The notes under the pieces are model-generated. The model was not told the origin of the DNA, searched no databases, and saw only the letters and a program-made list of their open reading frames with translations. 64,000 nt of DNA from Ureibacillus acetophenoni (GTDB lineage: Bacteria > Bacillota > Bacilli > Bacillales_A > Planococcaceae), in the NCBI RefSeq assembly GCF_900220965.1, contig NZ_OBQC01000002.1, positions 510,753-574,752 on the forward strand, written 5' to 3'. Each line of letters begins with the position of its first letter. Positions within the stretch are counted from its first letter, which is position 1. Shown one piece after another: positions 27,843 to 38,025 of the stretch. The translations under genes and the position numbers were made by a program.

Positions 27843-28823
27843 CTATAACATACGATTATACGATGTAGTCTCAACATTACTTAACAATGTTTTAGCAGCT
27901 TGAATTTGCATATGTTTCATAGGCGAAGCCAAATGTTTTAACTCATCAATCCAATTTTCATAATTTCTTTTATCGATAAATTGTAAATTATAAATAGTGC
28001 CAGGATAATCGAAATAACCATTTCTTGACAGTAGAATTTTTCGAATGGGCATTGTTACATTATTTTGAGTAAAAAGCTGAGATACAATTGTTTCCATACG
28101 ATTTAATTGAATGATCGGATTCAATATTTTCGTATCGGATTCACCAACTTTTTTCACCCAAAAATGTTCCCTTTCACTACTACCTGTATAAACAGCATAA
28201 TTTTCACGTTCAACAATCGTAATACATAAGCATTCAAGTGGAGTTAAAATAACTACATCTAATTCAATTGGTGCCTTTTTTAATTTTACGATTGGATAAT
28301 AAAGCACTAAATAATTATCAGGTAATGTTTGTAATACCGTTCTTAAAAAACTGTCTCCTATAAATTTAGAATTTACAAAGGACTTTTCCCGTAACGTTGA
28401 ACTCGCCCATTTAATTTGAAAGTGAAAAAATTGGTCGATAAATATTTTCTTTAACTCATCGATCGATTGGGGATTGTATACAATGTTAGGCTCAAACAAA
28501 AGCGTTGTTTCGTCATCAGGTAGCGATTCTTCTCCAAGCGTTCCTTCAGTTTGAATCTCATCCACTTGCTCAACCGCTTCACCGTTTTGTTGATTCCGCT
28601 TAAATAACTTTTTTATTAGTGAAAAGCGTTGTTTTTTCATTTCTACTTCTTCTGAAACGGAATCATTCATATGTTCCCATTTTTGAACAAGCTCTCCAGA
28701 TTCCCACTCGCTCTTTATGCGCTCCCAACCACTTTTCTTCATACGAACGAACTGTGCAGGATATCGATTCATGTCGATTTGATATCTAGAAATATAATCC
28801 TGTAATTTTACTAATTGAGCCAA
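27843..28823 (-). CDS. ytlQ: YtlQ-like protein of unknown function
   Basis: About 326 residues. The N-terminal part is basic and Trp-rich (FVRMKKSGWERIKSEWESG), followed by an acidic, probably disordered linker (about 85-120). The C-terminal half (about 130-326) has strand pattern APIELDVVILTPLECLCITIVE, reminiscent of the nuclease-related NERD fold, though I cannot confirm catalytic residues. The GTG at 28832 overlaps the GGGAG ribosome site; the TTG at 28823 (MAQLVKLQDYIS) has 8-base spacing and is preferred. It is in an operon with ytlR, 17 bases apart. Confidence 0.7.
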   Translation of the reverse strand: MAQLVKLQDYISRYQIDMNRYPAQFVRMKKSGWERIKSEWESGELVQKWEHMNDSVSEEVEMKKQRFSLIKKLFKRNQQNGEAVEQVDEIQTEGTLGEESLPDDETTLLFEPNIVYNPQSIDELKKIFIDQFFHFQIKWASSTLREKSFVNSKFIGDSFLRTVLQTLPDNYLVLYYPIVKLKKAPIELDVVILTPLECLCITIVERENYAVYTGSSEREHFWVKKVGESDTKILNPIIQLNRMETIVSQLFTQNNVTMPIRKILLSRNGYFDYPGTIYNLQFIDKRNYENWIDELKHLASPMKHMQIQAAKTLLSNVETTSYNRML

Positions 28824-28887
28824 TCTTGACACTCCCTAAATACAAAATTGCCGCCTTCATTTAATTTTACCGTAGCTTTCTATAAAA

Positions 28888-28924
28888 AAATAGAGGATAG
28901 CACTCATATAGAGGCTATCCTTTC
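28888..28924 (-). terminator. Terminator of dat
   Basis: On the minus strand GGATAGC-loop-GCTATCC, then TCTATTTTTTT. It lies just downstream of the dat stop. Confidence 0.8.
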
Positions 28925-28932
28925 TTTAATGT

Positions 28933-29787
28933 TTATTTCACTTGAAGTGAATTAGGAATTTTTGTATTAAATTGAGCTTGTAATTTACGAGTCCATTCGC
29001 CAACTTTACCACCATTAATATCCGTATCATCAATACGAATGACTGGTGTTACTTCAGAAGTCGTTGAAGTAACGAATAACTCATCCATCGCTAAAGCTTC
29101 AGTTTTTGTGAATGACTCTTCTTTTACAGGAAGACCAATCTCATTTGCACATTCAATTACGACAGTACGCGTAATCCCTTTTAAAATTAAATTATTTGCT
29201 GGATGTGTATATAATACGCCATCTTTAATACCAAATACATTTGTAGAAGAACCTTCTGTTATCACTTCTCCACGGTGTAAAATTGCTTCATATGCATCTT
29301 TTTCTACCGCTTCTTGTTTAGCAAGAACCGCACCTAATAGGTTCAGTGATTTAATATCACAACGCAACCAACGAATATCTTCAACAAATGTCGCTTTTAC
29401 ACCTTTTTCAAAGTTTTCAAAAGGACGTTTATTCTCTTTCGTATAAGCAGTAAGTACAGGTTGAATATTACCCACAGGGAAATTATGAACACGTGGTGCT
29501 GTCCCTCGAGTTATTTGGAAATAAACATGACCTGTTCCTAAATTATTAACTTCAACCACTTCATGTAATAATTTGTGTAGTTTATCTTTTGTATAAGGAA
29601 TTGTAAGACCGATTTTTTCCGCGCTTACATAAAAGCGATCAACGTGTTCATCAACTGTAAACATTTCACCATTATATACTTTTACAACCTCATAAACACC
29701 ATCACCAAACTGATATCCACGGTCTTCTTTATTGATAAGTACTTCTTCATCTTTAACAATTTTATCATTCCATAATGTGTAGCTCAT
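28933..29787 (-). CDS. dat: D-alanine aminotransferase
   Basis: Fold-type IV PLP enzyme interconverting D-alanine and D-glutamate with their keto acids, feeding cell-wall synthesis. 284 residues. Clear signatures: YTLWNDKIV, NKEDRGYQFGDGVYEVVKVYNG, the PLP lysine in RCDIKSLNLLGAVLAKQEA, and ILHRGEVITEGSSTNVFGI. It resembles the characterised Bacillus/Lysinibacillus sphaericus enzyme over its whole length. It follows pepV by 21 bases on the same strand and probably shares its transcript. Confidence 0.96.
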   Translation of the reverse strand: MSYTLWNDKIVKDEEVLINKEDRGYQFGDGVYEVVKVYNGEMFTVDEHVDRFYVSAEKIGLTIPYTKDKLHKLLHEVVEVNNLGTGHVYFQITRGTAPRVHNFPVGNIQPVLTAYTKENKRPFENFEKGVKATFVEDIRWLRCDIKSLNLLGAVLAKQEAVEKDAYEAILHRGEVITEGSSTNVFGIKDGVLYTHPANNLILKGITRTVVIECANEIGLPVKEESFTKTEALAMDELFVTSTTSEVTPVIRIDDTDINGGKVGEWTRKLQAQFNTKIPNSLQVK

Positions 29788-29808
29788 AAACGCACTCTTC
29801 CTTCAAAT

Positions 29809-31200
29809 TTATTTACTTGCTAATTGAACAATCGCCTCAGCGTATATCGCTGCTGCCTTTACTAAATTATCAATGACAACATACTCATCTGTTTGGTGAG
29901 CAAGATCAGGTTCTCCAGGGAACAACATCCCAAATGCTACACCTTTTTTCATCGTTCTAGCATAGGTACCGCCACCTGTAGACAACGGGCCTGTAAAATC
30001 ATCAGTATATTTTCGATAGACTTGTAATAACGTTTGAACAAAGTCATCCTCTTCACTCACGTAATGTGGTGTTGAATTTGAAAGGATATCTAAAGTGAAA
30101 GGTGAATTTGAAAGTTCCAATTGGGCCTTCGTAATTTTTTCATCAAATGGATAAGATACTGAGTACCTCATACTAACTTGTATGCTTCCGCCCTTAAGAT
30201 GATTATATGAAACTACACCTGGGTTCAAAGTTGTTTTTCCAGACATCTCATCTTCAAAGTCTAACATCAATGCTTTTCCATAATGATCATTTTCAAATAC
30301 ATGTAAAATGAATTGAATAAATTCTTTACCAGCACCCGTGTTTACATAGTCTACTAAAAACTTACTTAATAACACAGCTGCATTAATACCTTTTTCAGGT
30401 TCCATTGCATGTGCTGATTTACCCTTCATTGTAACGATGAACTGATTGTCTTTTTTTATTATAGTACCTTCTAATTTATTTTTCTCTAAAAAGTTTTCAA
30501 AATCTTTAATGAATTGCGAAGTTACGTTTTCTATTACCGCCTCCGCATGATCTGGTACCATGTTTGTTCTTTTTCCAGCATTAAATGATATTAATTGTTC
30601 AGACTCTTGCATATGATTACTTAACGTAAACTCTAAACTTGCAATTCCTTTTTCAGCATTTATTAATGGAAAATCTGCATCAGGAGCAAAACCGATTGTA
30701 GGCATTTCTTCTTTCTCAAAGTAACGCTCTACACATCTAAATCCACTTTCTTCATCTGCACCAATAATCATACGAACTCGTTTGTTTAATTTAATATTAG
30801 CCTCTTTTATCATTTTCATTGCAATCCAGGCCGCAATTGTAGGTCCTTTATCGTCTATTGCTCCTCGTCCATAGAGTTTACCGTCTACTACTTCACCTTT
30901 AAAAGGAGGGTATGTCCACCCATTACTTGCTGGAACAACATCGACATGACACAATATGCCAAGTAATTCGTTGCCTGCTCCCATTTCAATATGACCGGCC
31001 ATATTATCAATATTTTTTGTTTTGAAACCGTTTTCCTCGCCTCTGTTTAACATCCACTCAAGAGCTTTTAACGGGCCGATACCAAATGGAGCTTGGGCGG
31101 TTGCATTTTTTTCATCTAGGACACTTTCAATCTGTATTAATTGTTGTAATTCAGAAACTAACTCATCTTTTTTCGATTGGGCAAATTTTAAGCAATCCAT
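29809..31200 (-). CDS. pepV: Dipeptidase PepV (M20 family)
   Basis: Zinc dipeptidase of broad specificity acting on cytoplasmic dipeptides. 463 residues, including the lid domain typical of PepV. Metal ligands are in GILCHVDVVPASNGW, YGRGAIDDKGPTIA and IGADEESGFR, and the C-terminal His in PGEPDLAHQTDEY. It is B. subtilis ytjP by position, next to ytzE. Co-transcribed with dat. Confidence 0.94.
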   Translation of the reverse strand: MDCLKFAQSKKDELVSELQQLIQIESVLDEKNATAQAPFGIGPLKALEWMLNRGEENGFKTKNIDNMAGHIEMGAGNELLGILCHVDVVPASNGWTYPPFKGEVVDGKLYGRGAIDDKGPTIAAWIAMKMIKEANIKLNKRVRMIIGADEESGFRCVERYFEKEEMPTIGFAPDADFPLINAEKGIASLEFTLSNHMQESEQLISFNAGKRTNMVPDHAEAVIENVTSQFIKDFENFLEKNKLEGTIIKKDNQFIVTMKGKSAHAMEPEKGINAAVLLSKFLVDYVNTGAGKEFIQFILHVFENDHYGKALMLDFEDEMSGKTTLNPGVVSYNHLKGGSIQVSMRYSVSYPFDEKITKAQLELSNSPFTLDILSNSTPHYVSEEDDFVQTLLQVYRKYTDDFTGPLSTGGGTYARTMKKGVAFGMLFPGEPDLAHQTDEYVVIDNLVKAAAIYAEAIVQLASK

Positions 31201-31523
31201 AAAAACACCTCTTTATTAATTTTAAATACAGTCTTCGCCAAAATTCTCTAGAGCAAGGTAGAAATCTTTGGAATTCGGCGAAGTCGATCACTTTATTTAG
31301 GCAGTAAGTTTTAATGAAACAATGATATTTGCCATTATCATTTTATACAAATGTGAGTAACATAATGTTGTAGCAAATTAACATTATTTTACTCCTTCTA
31401 ACAGTAAATACAATGCGATAAAATTCACATTATTTCGCTTTCACTTAAATAATTTTTATTTTTAAATTGTACAAACTTTGTAAATTTTATATTAGATGAA
31501 TGGAAATTTTAATAGTTTGTTGC

Positions 31524-31529
31524 TATAAT
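31524..31529 (+). promoter_or_regulatory. -10 element of the ytzE promoter, leader to 31679
   Basis: An extended -10 (TTGC-TATAAT) about 150 bases before ytzE. The leader that follows holds GTGC-7-GCAC and AAGGCA/TTTGCC pairings (around 31584-31648) and ends in GAAGGAG. No known riboswitch class recognised. The rest of the gap 31201-31523 is AT-rich sequence in which I see nothing clear. Confidence 0.5.
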
Positions 31530-31679
31530 GACCTTGTCAACTAATAGTTTTGACTAAAAATTCTATCAAAAAAGGGGATGTCTAAGGCAGAAATTTAAAG
31601 CCTGTGCACCTCGAGCACAATTGAAGTCGTCCGCTAGTCTTTGCCATGAGAATTAAGATCGAAGGAGTGGTTCATTTTA

Positions 31680-31901
31680 ATGAAACCAACTACTGACAGA
31701 ATGCTTAATCGTATTAAAGACGTGTACATGTTTATCCTTGACAAAGGTGTGGTGTCTACACAGGATTTAGTCGAAGAGTTCAATATCACTCCTCGCACCA
31801 TTCAAAGAGATTTGAATGTGTTAGCCTTCAATAACTTGGTCACTAGTCCGAGTAGAGGCAAATGGACAACGACGAAGAAAAAAGTGAAGTTAACATCGTA
31901 G
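31680..31901 (+). CDS. ytzE: YtzE, small DeoR-type helix-turn-helix protein
   Basis: Protein of 73 residues that is almost only a DeoR-family winged helix (LNRIKDVYMFILDKGVVSTQDLVEEFNITPRTIQRDLNVLAFNNLV). There is no sugar-binding domain, so it is a bare DNA-binding module ending in a basic tail. GAAGGAG precedes the ATG. It stands alone on the plus strand between pepV and ytzG, as in B. subtilis. Targets unknown. Confidence 0.88.
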   Translation: MKPTTDRMLNRIKDVYMFILDKGVVSTQDLVEEFNITPRTIQRDLNVLAFNNLVTSPSRGKWTTTKKKVKLTS

Positions 31902-31939
31902 ATTATATGAATTAAGTTCTAAACTTAATCAAACATAAG

Positions 31940-31973
31940 AAAAGAATGACCTTTCGTCGGGGTCATTCTTTTT
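31940..31973. terminator. Bidirectional terminator between ytzE and the pseudouridine synthase
   Basis: AAAAGAATGACC pairs with GGTCATTCTTTTT; 8-base loop, T-runs both ways. Confidence 0.92.
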
Positions 31974-31975
31974 AT

Positions 31976-32689
31976 TTATTCAATATTTTTTAATGCACTT
32001 AACTCTTCTGAAGTTAACTCCCGGTATTCACCAAGTTTCAAATGTTCATCTAAACTTAGTGTCCCCATCGAGAGCCGTTTTAAATAAGTTACTTTTTTAT
32101 TTACTGCTTCGAACATTCGCTTAACCTGATGAAATTTCCCCTCTTGAATCGTTAACTCAATTTCAGATTGGGGACCTGATTTTAATATTTTCAATTCACC
32201 AGGTTTCGTAAGGTAGCCATCATCTAATTCGACACCTTGTTTAAACGCTTTGATATCCTCTTCGGTTACAGTACCGTTAATTTTTGCATAATAGATTTTC
32301 GGTACATGTTTTTTCGGTGACAGCAAATTATGTGCTAGCTGTCCGTCATTTGTAATTAAAAGCAACCCTTCTGTATCTTTATCGAGTCGCCCTACTGGAA
32401 AAGGCTTAAAATGTTGTGATAATGGATCTAGTAAATCGATTACAGTTTTATCGTACAAATCCTCCGTTGCTGAGATAACTCCAGGAGGCTTGTTCATCAT
32501 TAAGTAAATAAACTCTGTATACTCTACCCTTTCACCATATACCATTACTATCTGACTTTCAGGATTCACATGCATACTTGAATCTTTTACTACTTCCCCG
32601 TCAACAGTTACTGCCTTTTGTTTCAGTAGTTGTTTCACTTCTTTACGTGATCCAAACCCCATATTTGCTAATAATTTATCTAAACGCAT
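31976..32689 (-). CDS. ytzG: RsuA/RluB-family 16S/23S pseudouridine synthase (YtzG)
   Basis: Converts a specific uridine in rRNA to pseudouridine. An N-terminal S4 RNA-binding domain (MRLDKLLANMGFGSRKEVKQLLKQKAVTVDG, given in part) is followed by the catalytic domain with the Asp in PVGRLDKDTEGLLL and the RsuA signature LTIQEGKFHQVKRMFEAVN. 237 residues, close to RsuA, which favours a small-subunit target, but the exact uridine is not shown. It is 9 bases downstream of ytgP. Confidence 0.9.
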   Translation of the reverse strand: MRLDKLLANMGFGSRKEVKQLLKQKAVTVDGEVVKDSSMHVNPESQIVMVYGERVEYTEFIYLMMNKPPGVISATEDLYDKTVIDLLDPLSQHFKPFPVGRLDKDTEGLLLITNDGQLAHNLLSPKKHVPKIYYAKINGTVTEEDIKAFKQGVELDDGYLTKPGELKILKSGPQSEIELTIQEGKFHQVKRMFEAVNKKVTYLKRLSMGTLSLDEHLKLGEYRELTSEELSALKNIE

Positions 32690-32698
32690 GAATGCCTC

Positions 32699-34315
32699 CT
32701 ACTTAAGCCCGACTTTTGCTGCAAGTCTAGTAATTCTATCACCTAACATTTTTTGAGCTAAACCAAGTCTAAATGACAAAATACCGTAAACAGCAATTCC
32801 AACACCAATACAAATAATAGAAATGAATATAGCTGAAATTTTACTATCAACTGGTCCTAACATTGCAATTAACAATTTTTGTGTAATAAACACTGCCACA
32901 GCCATAATAATTGATAAAATGACAATTAATAAGATTCTACGTTGTACCATTTTCGAACGATAATTAAGTACCTTTTTCAATACAAATAAGTTAATGACGA
33001 TGGAAATACCATATCCAATAGCAGTGGCAAGAATTGCACCGTCTGCTTGCATTACTTTAATTAATGGTGTGTTGATCATTAATTTCACTAAAATACCTGT
33101 TAACAAACTAAAGATAATCCACTTTTGATAATCAATTCCTTGTAATAACGCTGCAGTTACTTGGAACAAAGCAAATAGAATTGCTACTGGCGCATAGTGA
33201 GCTAAAACTGAAGCACCCATCTCGCTTTCAGAATAGAGCATAAAGTAAATTTCATTTGATAAAACTGAAATTCCCAATGCTGCAGGTAGTGTGATGAAAA
33301 TTAGTATTTGATAGGATTTGTCCATCGCACTACGTAATAATCCATATTCACCTTGTGTAAAGTATTTTGTTATCGTTGGAATAAGAGCTAACGATAAGCT
33401 TGTTGCTAGCATGACAGGAATGATTACAACTTTATGAGTAGTAAAGTTGATCATCATAAAGTAAATGTCAGATACTGATGACATTCCTATTGATGCCATC
33501 GCATTATTAAACGTTAGCATATCAACAAGTTGGAATAACGGATTTGCTAGTCCAACAAAAATGATTGGGATAGAATAAGTTAGCACTTCTTTATAAATTT
33601 TCGACAATTGTAAGTTAGAAGTTGTTCCTCTACTACTATTTCGTAAAAGAGTAAATTCCTCATTATACTTTTTCCAGTAAACCCCTAAAATTAATAACCC
33701 ACCAATTGCTCCTATAAAAGCTGCAAATACCGATAATGAAATGGCTGTTTCAGGTTTACCTTTTAACAAAACAACAATGATAAATGACCCTACTAATAGG
33801 AACACAATACGTACAATTTGTTCTATAAGTTGGGAAATTGCCGTTGGTTCCATTTTGTTATATCCTTGGAAAAATCCACGAACTAAACTCATAAAAGGCA
33901 CTACAATAAGTGCAAAACTTACCCAACGGATAACTGTCGCCACTTGCTCAACTGAAAACACTTGTTCATCACTTTTAATAACTACATTTGCTATTGGAGT
34001 AGCTAGTGCATTTAACAGAAGAAATGCAGCAATTCCTGTGATTGTCATGACTAGCATTCCAGATTTCATCAATTTATAGCCCGATTCGTAATCACCTAGC
34101 GTATTATACTTAGATACAAACTTTGAAACTGCTAGTGGGAGACCAGAAATTGCTATACTTAACATAATTGAGTAAGGAATATAGGCATACTGATACAAAG
34201 CCAAATTCTCCTCACCAATTATTGCGTAAAAAGGAAAAATGTAAATTAACCCGAGCACCTTCGACAAAAACATACCTATTGTTAATATCGCTGTGCCTTT
34301 CATCAAAGTGGACAT
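32699..34315 (-). CDS. ytgP: Polysaccharide/lipid II flippase-like protein YtgP
   Basis: Integral membrane protein of the MOP/MATE-like exporter superfamily, 538 residues with about 14 hydrophobic helices. The start MSTLMKGTAILTIGMFLSKVLGLIYIFPFY is typical of the MurJ/SpoVB/YtgP group. B. subtilis YtgP (MurJ) moves lipid II across the membrane in parallel with Amj. The conserved loop GFFQGYNKMEPTAISQLIEQIVRI is present. It precedes ytzG and probably shares its transcript. Confidence 0.9.
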   Translation of the reverse strand: MSTLMKGTAILTIGMFLSKVLGLIYIFPFYAIIGEENLALYQYAYIPYSIMLSIAISGLPLAVSKFVSKYNTLGDYESGYKLMKSGMLVMTITGIAAFLLLNALATPIANVVIKSDEQVFSVEQVATVIRWVSFALIVVPFMSLVRGFFQGYNKMEPTAISQLIEQIVRIVFLLVGSFIIVVLLKGKPETAISLSVFAAFIGAIGGLLILGVYWKKYNEEFTLLRNSSRGTTSNLQLSKIYKEVLTYSIPIIFVGLANPLFQLVDMLTFNNAMASIGMSSVSDIYFMMINFTTHKVVIIPVMLATSLSLALIPTITKYFTQGEYGLLRSAMDKSYQILIFITLPAALGISVLSNEIYFMLYSESEMGASVLAHYAPVAILFALFQVTAALLQGIDYQKWIIFSLLTGILVKLMINTPLIKVMQADGAILATAIGYGISIVINLFVLKKVLNYRSKMVQRRILLIVILSIIMAVAVFITQKLLIAMLGPVDSKISAIFISIICIGVGIAVYGILSFRLGLAQKMLGDRITRLAAKVGLK

Positions 34316-34450
34316 CTAATCCATCCTATCTATTTAAGGTTGAGAATATTTTATGTAATAAATTTTACAATACATTCCGATTAGCTTATTATAGTTTAAC
34401 ATTTGAATATATGTATATTAATCCATAAGGTTATGTATTTATTTTCCATT

Positions 34451-34502
34451 AAAAAAGAAGCACTATCTCAAAAGAATTGTTATCATCCTTTTGAGACAGT
34501 CC
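34451..34502 (-). terminator. Terminator of asnB
   Basis: On the minus strand ACTGTCTCAAAAG pairs with CTTTTGAGATAGTG, followed by CTTCTTTTTT. Confidence 0.88.
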
Positions 34503-34537
34503 TTAAGTCAGTTTCTTTTTATTTACTTTAGAAGGAT

Positions 34538-36397
34538 TTAGGCTGCTTGTTCGTCAACGAAGAAACGTTTATACCATACTAAAAATACATACACAGTCCA
34601 AATATAACGAGCACGATTAGCTTTACCTGTATAATGCTCATCTAAATAGCCTACTAACTGATTCACATCGAAAAATTCATGTGTGAAATCAGCTTGCAAC
34701 ATATCTTTCACTAGTTTATAGTATTTTTCCTCTTTTAACCAATGACGAATTGGAACCGGGAAACCTAACTTTTTACGTTTTGCCCACTCTTCTGGAAGTT
34801 CCGCATGTGCAGCTTGTCGTAATGCATATTTTGTATCAATTTCGTTTACACGATATTTAGAAGGAATGTTTTTCGCTAGTTCCATTACTTCTTTATCTAA
34901 AAACGGTACACGTAATTCCAATGAATGCGCCATACTCATGCGATCTGCTTTTAGTAATATATCGCCAGGCATCCAAAGATTTAAATCTAAATATTGCATT
35001 TTTGACACATCATCATGATCAGGTACTTCAGCATAAATGCTTTTTGTAATTGAACGTACAGTTGGGCCATTACGATATTCAGGCTTTAATACGTTAAACG
35101 CATCATCTTCATCCCAAACAACTGCTTCGCCGATAAAACGTTCTTCTACTGTTTGTCCACCTTTAATAAGGAAGTTTGAAACTTTATTTTTCGGCATTTT
35201 TTCTGCAATCCCACGCATTACTTTACGAAGGCCAAATGGTACTTTTTCATAAGTATCCATTTTTTTAGAGCTTTGATACCATTCATATCCACCAAAAATT
35301 TCGTCTGCTCCCTCACCTGATAAAACAACAGTTACATCTTTACTTGCTAACTCGCATAGGAAGTATAACGGCACACTTGAAGGATTTGATTGTGGCTCGT
35401 CCATATGATATTGAATCGTTGGAAGTGCCTCAAAACATTCTTCAGCTGTGATATATTTACTTTCGTTTTCAATTCCTAAAATATCACATAATTCTTTTGA
35501 ATGCGTTGTTTCATTAAACATCGATTCGTAGTCTTTAAATCCAACAGAGAATGTTTTATTAGGACGTTGAAGCGCTGTTACATAACTAGAGTCAATTCCT
35601 CCAGAAAGAAACGCCCCTACTTTTACATCACTAATTTGATGAACTGCAACTGATTCTTTCATCGTTTCTTGGATTTCATTCACATAATGTTCTAGTGAAT
35701 TTTCTTTTGGATTAAATTTCTTATCCCAATAACGTTCCATGTTTGTAATCTTACCATCTTTAATAATCATGTAGTGTGCAGGTGGTAATTTAAATACACC
35801 TTTAAAGAATGTTTCATTCATCGATGAATATTGGAAAGTTAAATATGGACGTATGGCATCTTTGTTTAATTCTTTAATAAACGATGGATGTGGTAAAAAT
35901 GATTTAATTTCTGATCCGAAGATAATTGTGTTATCTGTTGTATGATTCGTGAAATATAAAGGTTTAATACCAAAACCATCTCTTGCAATAAACATCTCAT
36001 CTTTGTTTTTGTCCCAAATACAGAAAGCGAACATGCCTCGTAATTTTTTAACAAAGTCTACACCGTACTCAATATATCCATAAATTAAAACTTCACTGTC
36101 TGATTTTGTTTTAAATGGATGTCCTTTTTGAATTAGATCTTCTCGCAATTCTTGGAAATTATAAATTTCTCCATTAAATACTAGAACGATGTTACCATCC
36201 GCACTATAAAGCGGTTGATTTGCAACATCTGATAAATCAATTATACTTAAACGACGAAAACCTAATGTAACTTTGTCGTCTGTATGTATACCACCGCTAT
36301 CTGGTCCGCGATGAATAATTGTATTCATCATATTTTCAATCGTTTTATGATGATCAATAACATTTGTTCCGTTAATATATCCTATAAATCCGCACAT
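34538..36397 (-). CDS. asnB: Asparagine synthase (glutamine-hydrolysing)
   Basis: Makes asparagine from aspartate, glutamine and ATP. The N-terminal glutaminase requires Cys at position 2 after Met removal, and the ATG at 36397 gives MCGFIGYING, so this start is fixed. The GTG three codons earlier would bury the nucleophile. Further motifs: FNGEIYNF, KSDSEVLIYGY, and the synthetase PP-loop VGAFLSGGIDSSYV. GEGADEIFGGYEWY and the C-terminal basic end are intact. 619 residues. It is monocistronic, with a ribosome site GAGG 8 bases upstream. Confidence 0.96.
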   Translation of the reverse strand: MCGFIGYINGTNVIDHHKTIENMMNTIIHRGPDSGGIHTDDKVTLGFRRLSIIDLSDVANQPLYSADGNIVLVFNGEIYNFQELREDLIQKGHPFKTKSDSEVLIYGYIEYGVDFVKKLRGMFAFCIWDKNKDEMFIARDGFGIKPLYFTNHTTDNTIIFGSEIKSFLPHPSFIKELNKDAIRPYLTFQYSSMNETFFKGVFKLPPAHYMIIKDGKITNMERYWDKKFNPKENSLEHYVNEIQETMKESVAVHQISDVKVGAFLSGGIDSSYVTALQRPNKTFSVGFKDYESMFNETTHSKELCDILGIENESKYITAEECFEALPTIQYHMDEPQSNPSSVPLYFLCELASKDVTVVLSGEGADEIFGGYEWYQSSKKMDTYEKVPFGLRKVMRGIAEKMPKNKVSNFLIKGGQTVEERFIGEAVVWDEDDAFNVLKPEYRNGPTVRSITKSIYAEVPDHDDVSKMQYLDLNLWMPGDILLKADRMSMAHSLELRVPFLDKEVMELAKNIPSKYRVNEIDTKYALRQAAHAELPEEWAKRKKLGFPVPIRHWLKEEKYYKLVKDMLQADFTHEFFDVNQLVGYLDEHYTGKANRARYIWTVYVFLVWYKRFFVDEQAA

Positions 36398-36606
36398 ATT
36401 TTTCACCTCGTGCCATAAAAATGCAATACTTATCTATCATACCATGAAAATTATTTTGTATGATACAGTTGATACTATTCGAAAAACACGATTTGCTGCT
36501 ACAATTTTAGCGTTATCGTTATTTTACTTTTACTGATTTATAATCAGTGCTTAAAAATTATAAAGCTTTTCTATGAAAGTTTCAATGAATGATAGCCCGT
36601 TGTTAC

Positions 36607-36612
36607 TATAAT
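36607..36612 (+). promoter_or_regulatory. -10 element upstream of the flavoprotein gene
   Basis: TATAAT about 85 bases before the ytfP start, with no convincing -35. The divergent 300-base gap 36398-36697 otherwise shows only AT-rich sequence. Confidence 0.35.
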
Positions 36613-36697
36613 GTTAATGTGTCCAATCAGTTGTTAAATTATTAATTTGGAAATAATAAAAATATGAATGAACTAAACAAGAAAGTGAGTTATTACT

Positions 36698-37954
36698 ATG
36701 TATGACGTAATTGTAATCGGTGGGGGTCCCTCCGGATTAATGGCAGCGATTGCTGCAGGGGAACAAAAGAAAAAAGTATTATTAATAGAAAAAGGAAATA
36801 AACTCGGAAAAAAACTAGCGATATCTGGTGGTGGACGTTGTAATGTTACAAATCGATTACCAGCAGAGGAAATTGTGAAACATATTCCTGGTAATGGACG
36901 TTTTTTATATGGCCCTTTTACGATATTTAATAATGAAGATATTATTTCATTTTTCGAAGGTCTTGGTGTGCCACTTAAAGAAGAAGATCACGGCCGTATG
37001 TTTCCCCAATCTGATCGGGCTCAAGATGTTGTAAATGCGTTAGTTAACGAACTAAAACGATTAAACGTTGAAGTTAGACTTCAAACTTCAGTAAGTAAGA
37101 TGTTAATGGACGATGAAAAGATACTTGGTGTCCGATTAGAGAATGGTGAGGAAATCCGTTCAAAAGCTGTTGTTGTGGCTGTAGGCGGGAAAGCGGTTCC
37201 TCAAACTGGCTCAACTGGAGATGGCTACCCTTGGGCTGAACGTGCTGGCCATACTGTAACGGAATTATACCCTACAGAAGTTCCTGTATTATCAAACGAA
37301 CCTTTTATTCAGTCAAAAGAGTTACAAGGTTTAGCATTACGTGATGTCGCAGTATCCGTTTTAAATAGTAAAGGTAAGACGCTAGTAACGCACCAAATGG
37401 ACATGCTCTTTACTCATTTTGGTGTTAGTGGCCCAGCCATTTTACGTTGTAGTCAATTTATCGTGAAAGAGCGTAAGAAAAATGGTGGTACACCTGTTCA
37501 ACTTCGAATCCAAACTTTAACAGAGTACAATCAAGAGTCATGTTTTCAGTATTTATTGAAGCTTTTAAAAGAGGATCCAAAAAAAGCGGTTAAAAATGTT
37601 TGGAAAAATTTAGCCCCGGAAAGATGGTTATTATTTTTATTTGACCGTTCGAATATCGATCCATCAATAACAGGCAATGATATCTCTCAAGATAAAATTC
37701 GCAGTTTAGCCCAAGAGCTCGTTTCATTTACGATGAATGTCCATGGAACACAACCATTGGAAAAAGCCTTTGTAACTGGCGGCGGTGTTTCAGTTAAAGA
37801 GGTTGAACCAAAAACGATGGCCTCTAAAAAGAAACAAGGTCTATATTTTTGTGGAGAAATTTTAGACATTCATGGCTATACAGGTGGCTATAATATAACA
37901 AGCGCACTTGTAACAGGTCGGATTGCCGGGATGAGTGCAGGGTCGATGGAGTAA
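36698..37954 (+). CDS. ytfP: HI0933/BaiN-family FAD-dependent oxidoreductase YtfP
   Basis: Flavoprotein of 418 residues. An N-terminal FAD-binding Rossmann motif [19 protein letters not shown] is followed by the family signature [18 protein letters not shown], and a C-terminal FAD loop is seen in [18 protein letters not shown] and [15 protein letters not shown]. The middle insert (about 190-330) is the usual second domain. Its physiological substrate is not established in Firmicutes. It ends about 70 bases before the 51-bp tandem array. Confidence 0.9.
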   Translation: MYDVIVIGGGPSGLMAAIAAGEQKKKVLLIEKGNKLGKKLAISGGGRCNVTNRLPAEEIVKHIPGNGRFLYGPFTIFNNEDIISFFEGLGVPLKEEDHGRMFPQSDRAQDVVNALVNELKRLNVEVRLQTSVSKMLMDDEKILGVRLENGEEIRSKAVVVAVGGKAVPQTGSTGDGYPWAERAGHTVTELYPTEVPVLSNEPFIQSKELQGLALRDVAVSVLNSKGKTLVTHQMDMLFTHFGVSGPAILRCSQFIVKERKKNGGTPVQLRIQTLTEYNQESCFQYLLKLLKEDPKKAVKNVWKNLAPERWLLFLFDRSNIDPSITGNDISQDKIRSLAQELVSFTMNVHGTQPLEKAFVTGGGVSVKEVEPKTMASKKKQGLYFCGEILDIHGYTGGYNITSALVTGRIAGMSAGSME

Positions 37955-38025
37955 TTGTCTTTGACTTTGAATAGTGTCAGGATTAGCTAATCTACTCTAA
38001 ATAACTAACTTTTTTCTTTAAGTGT

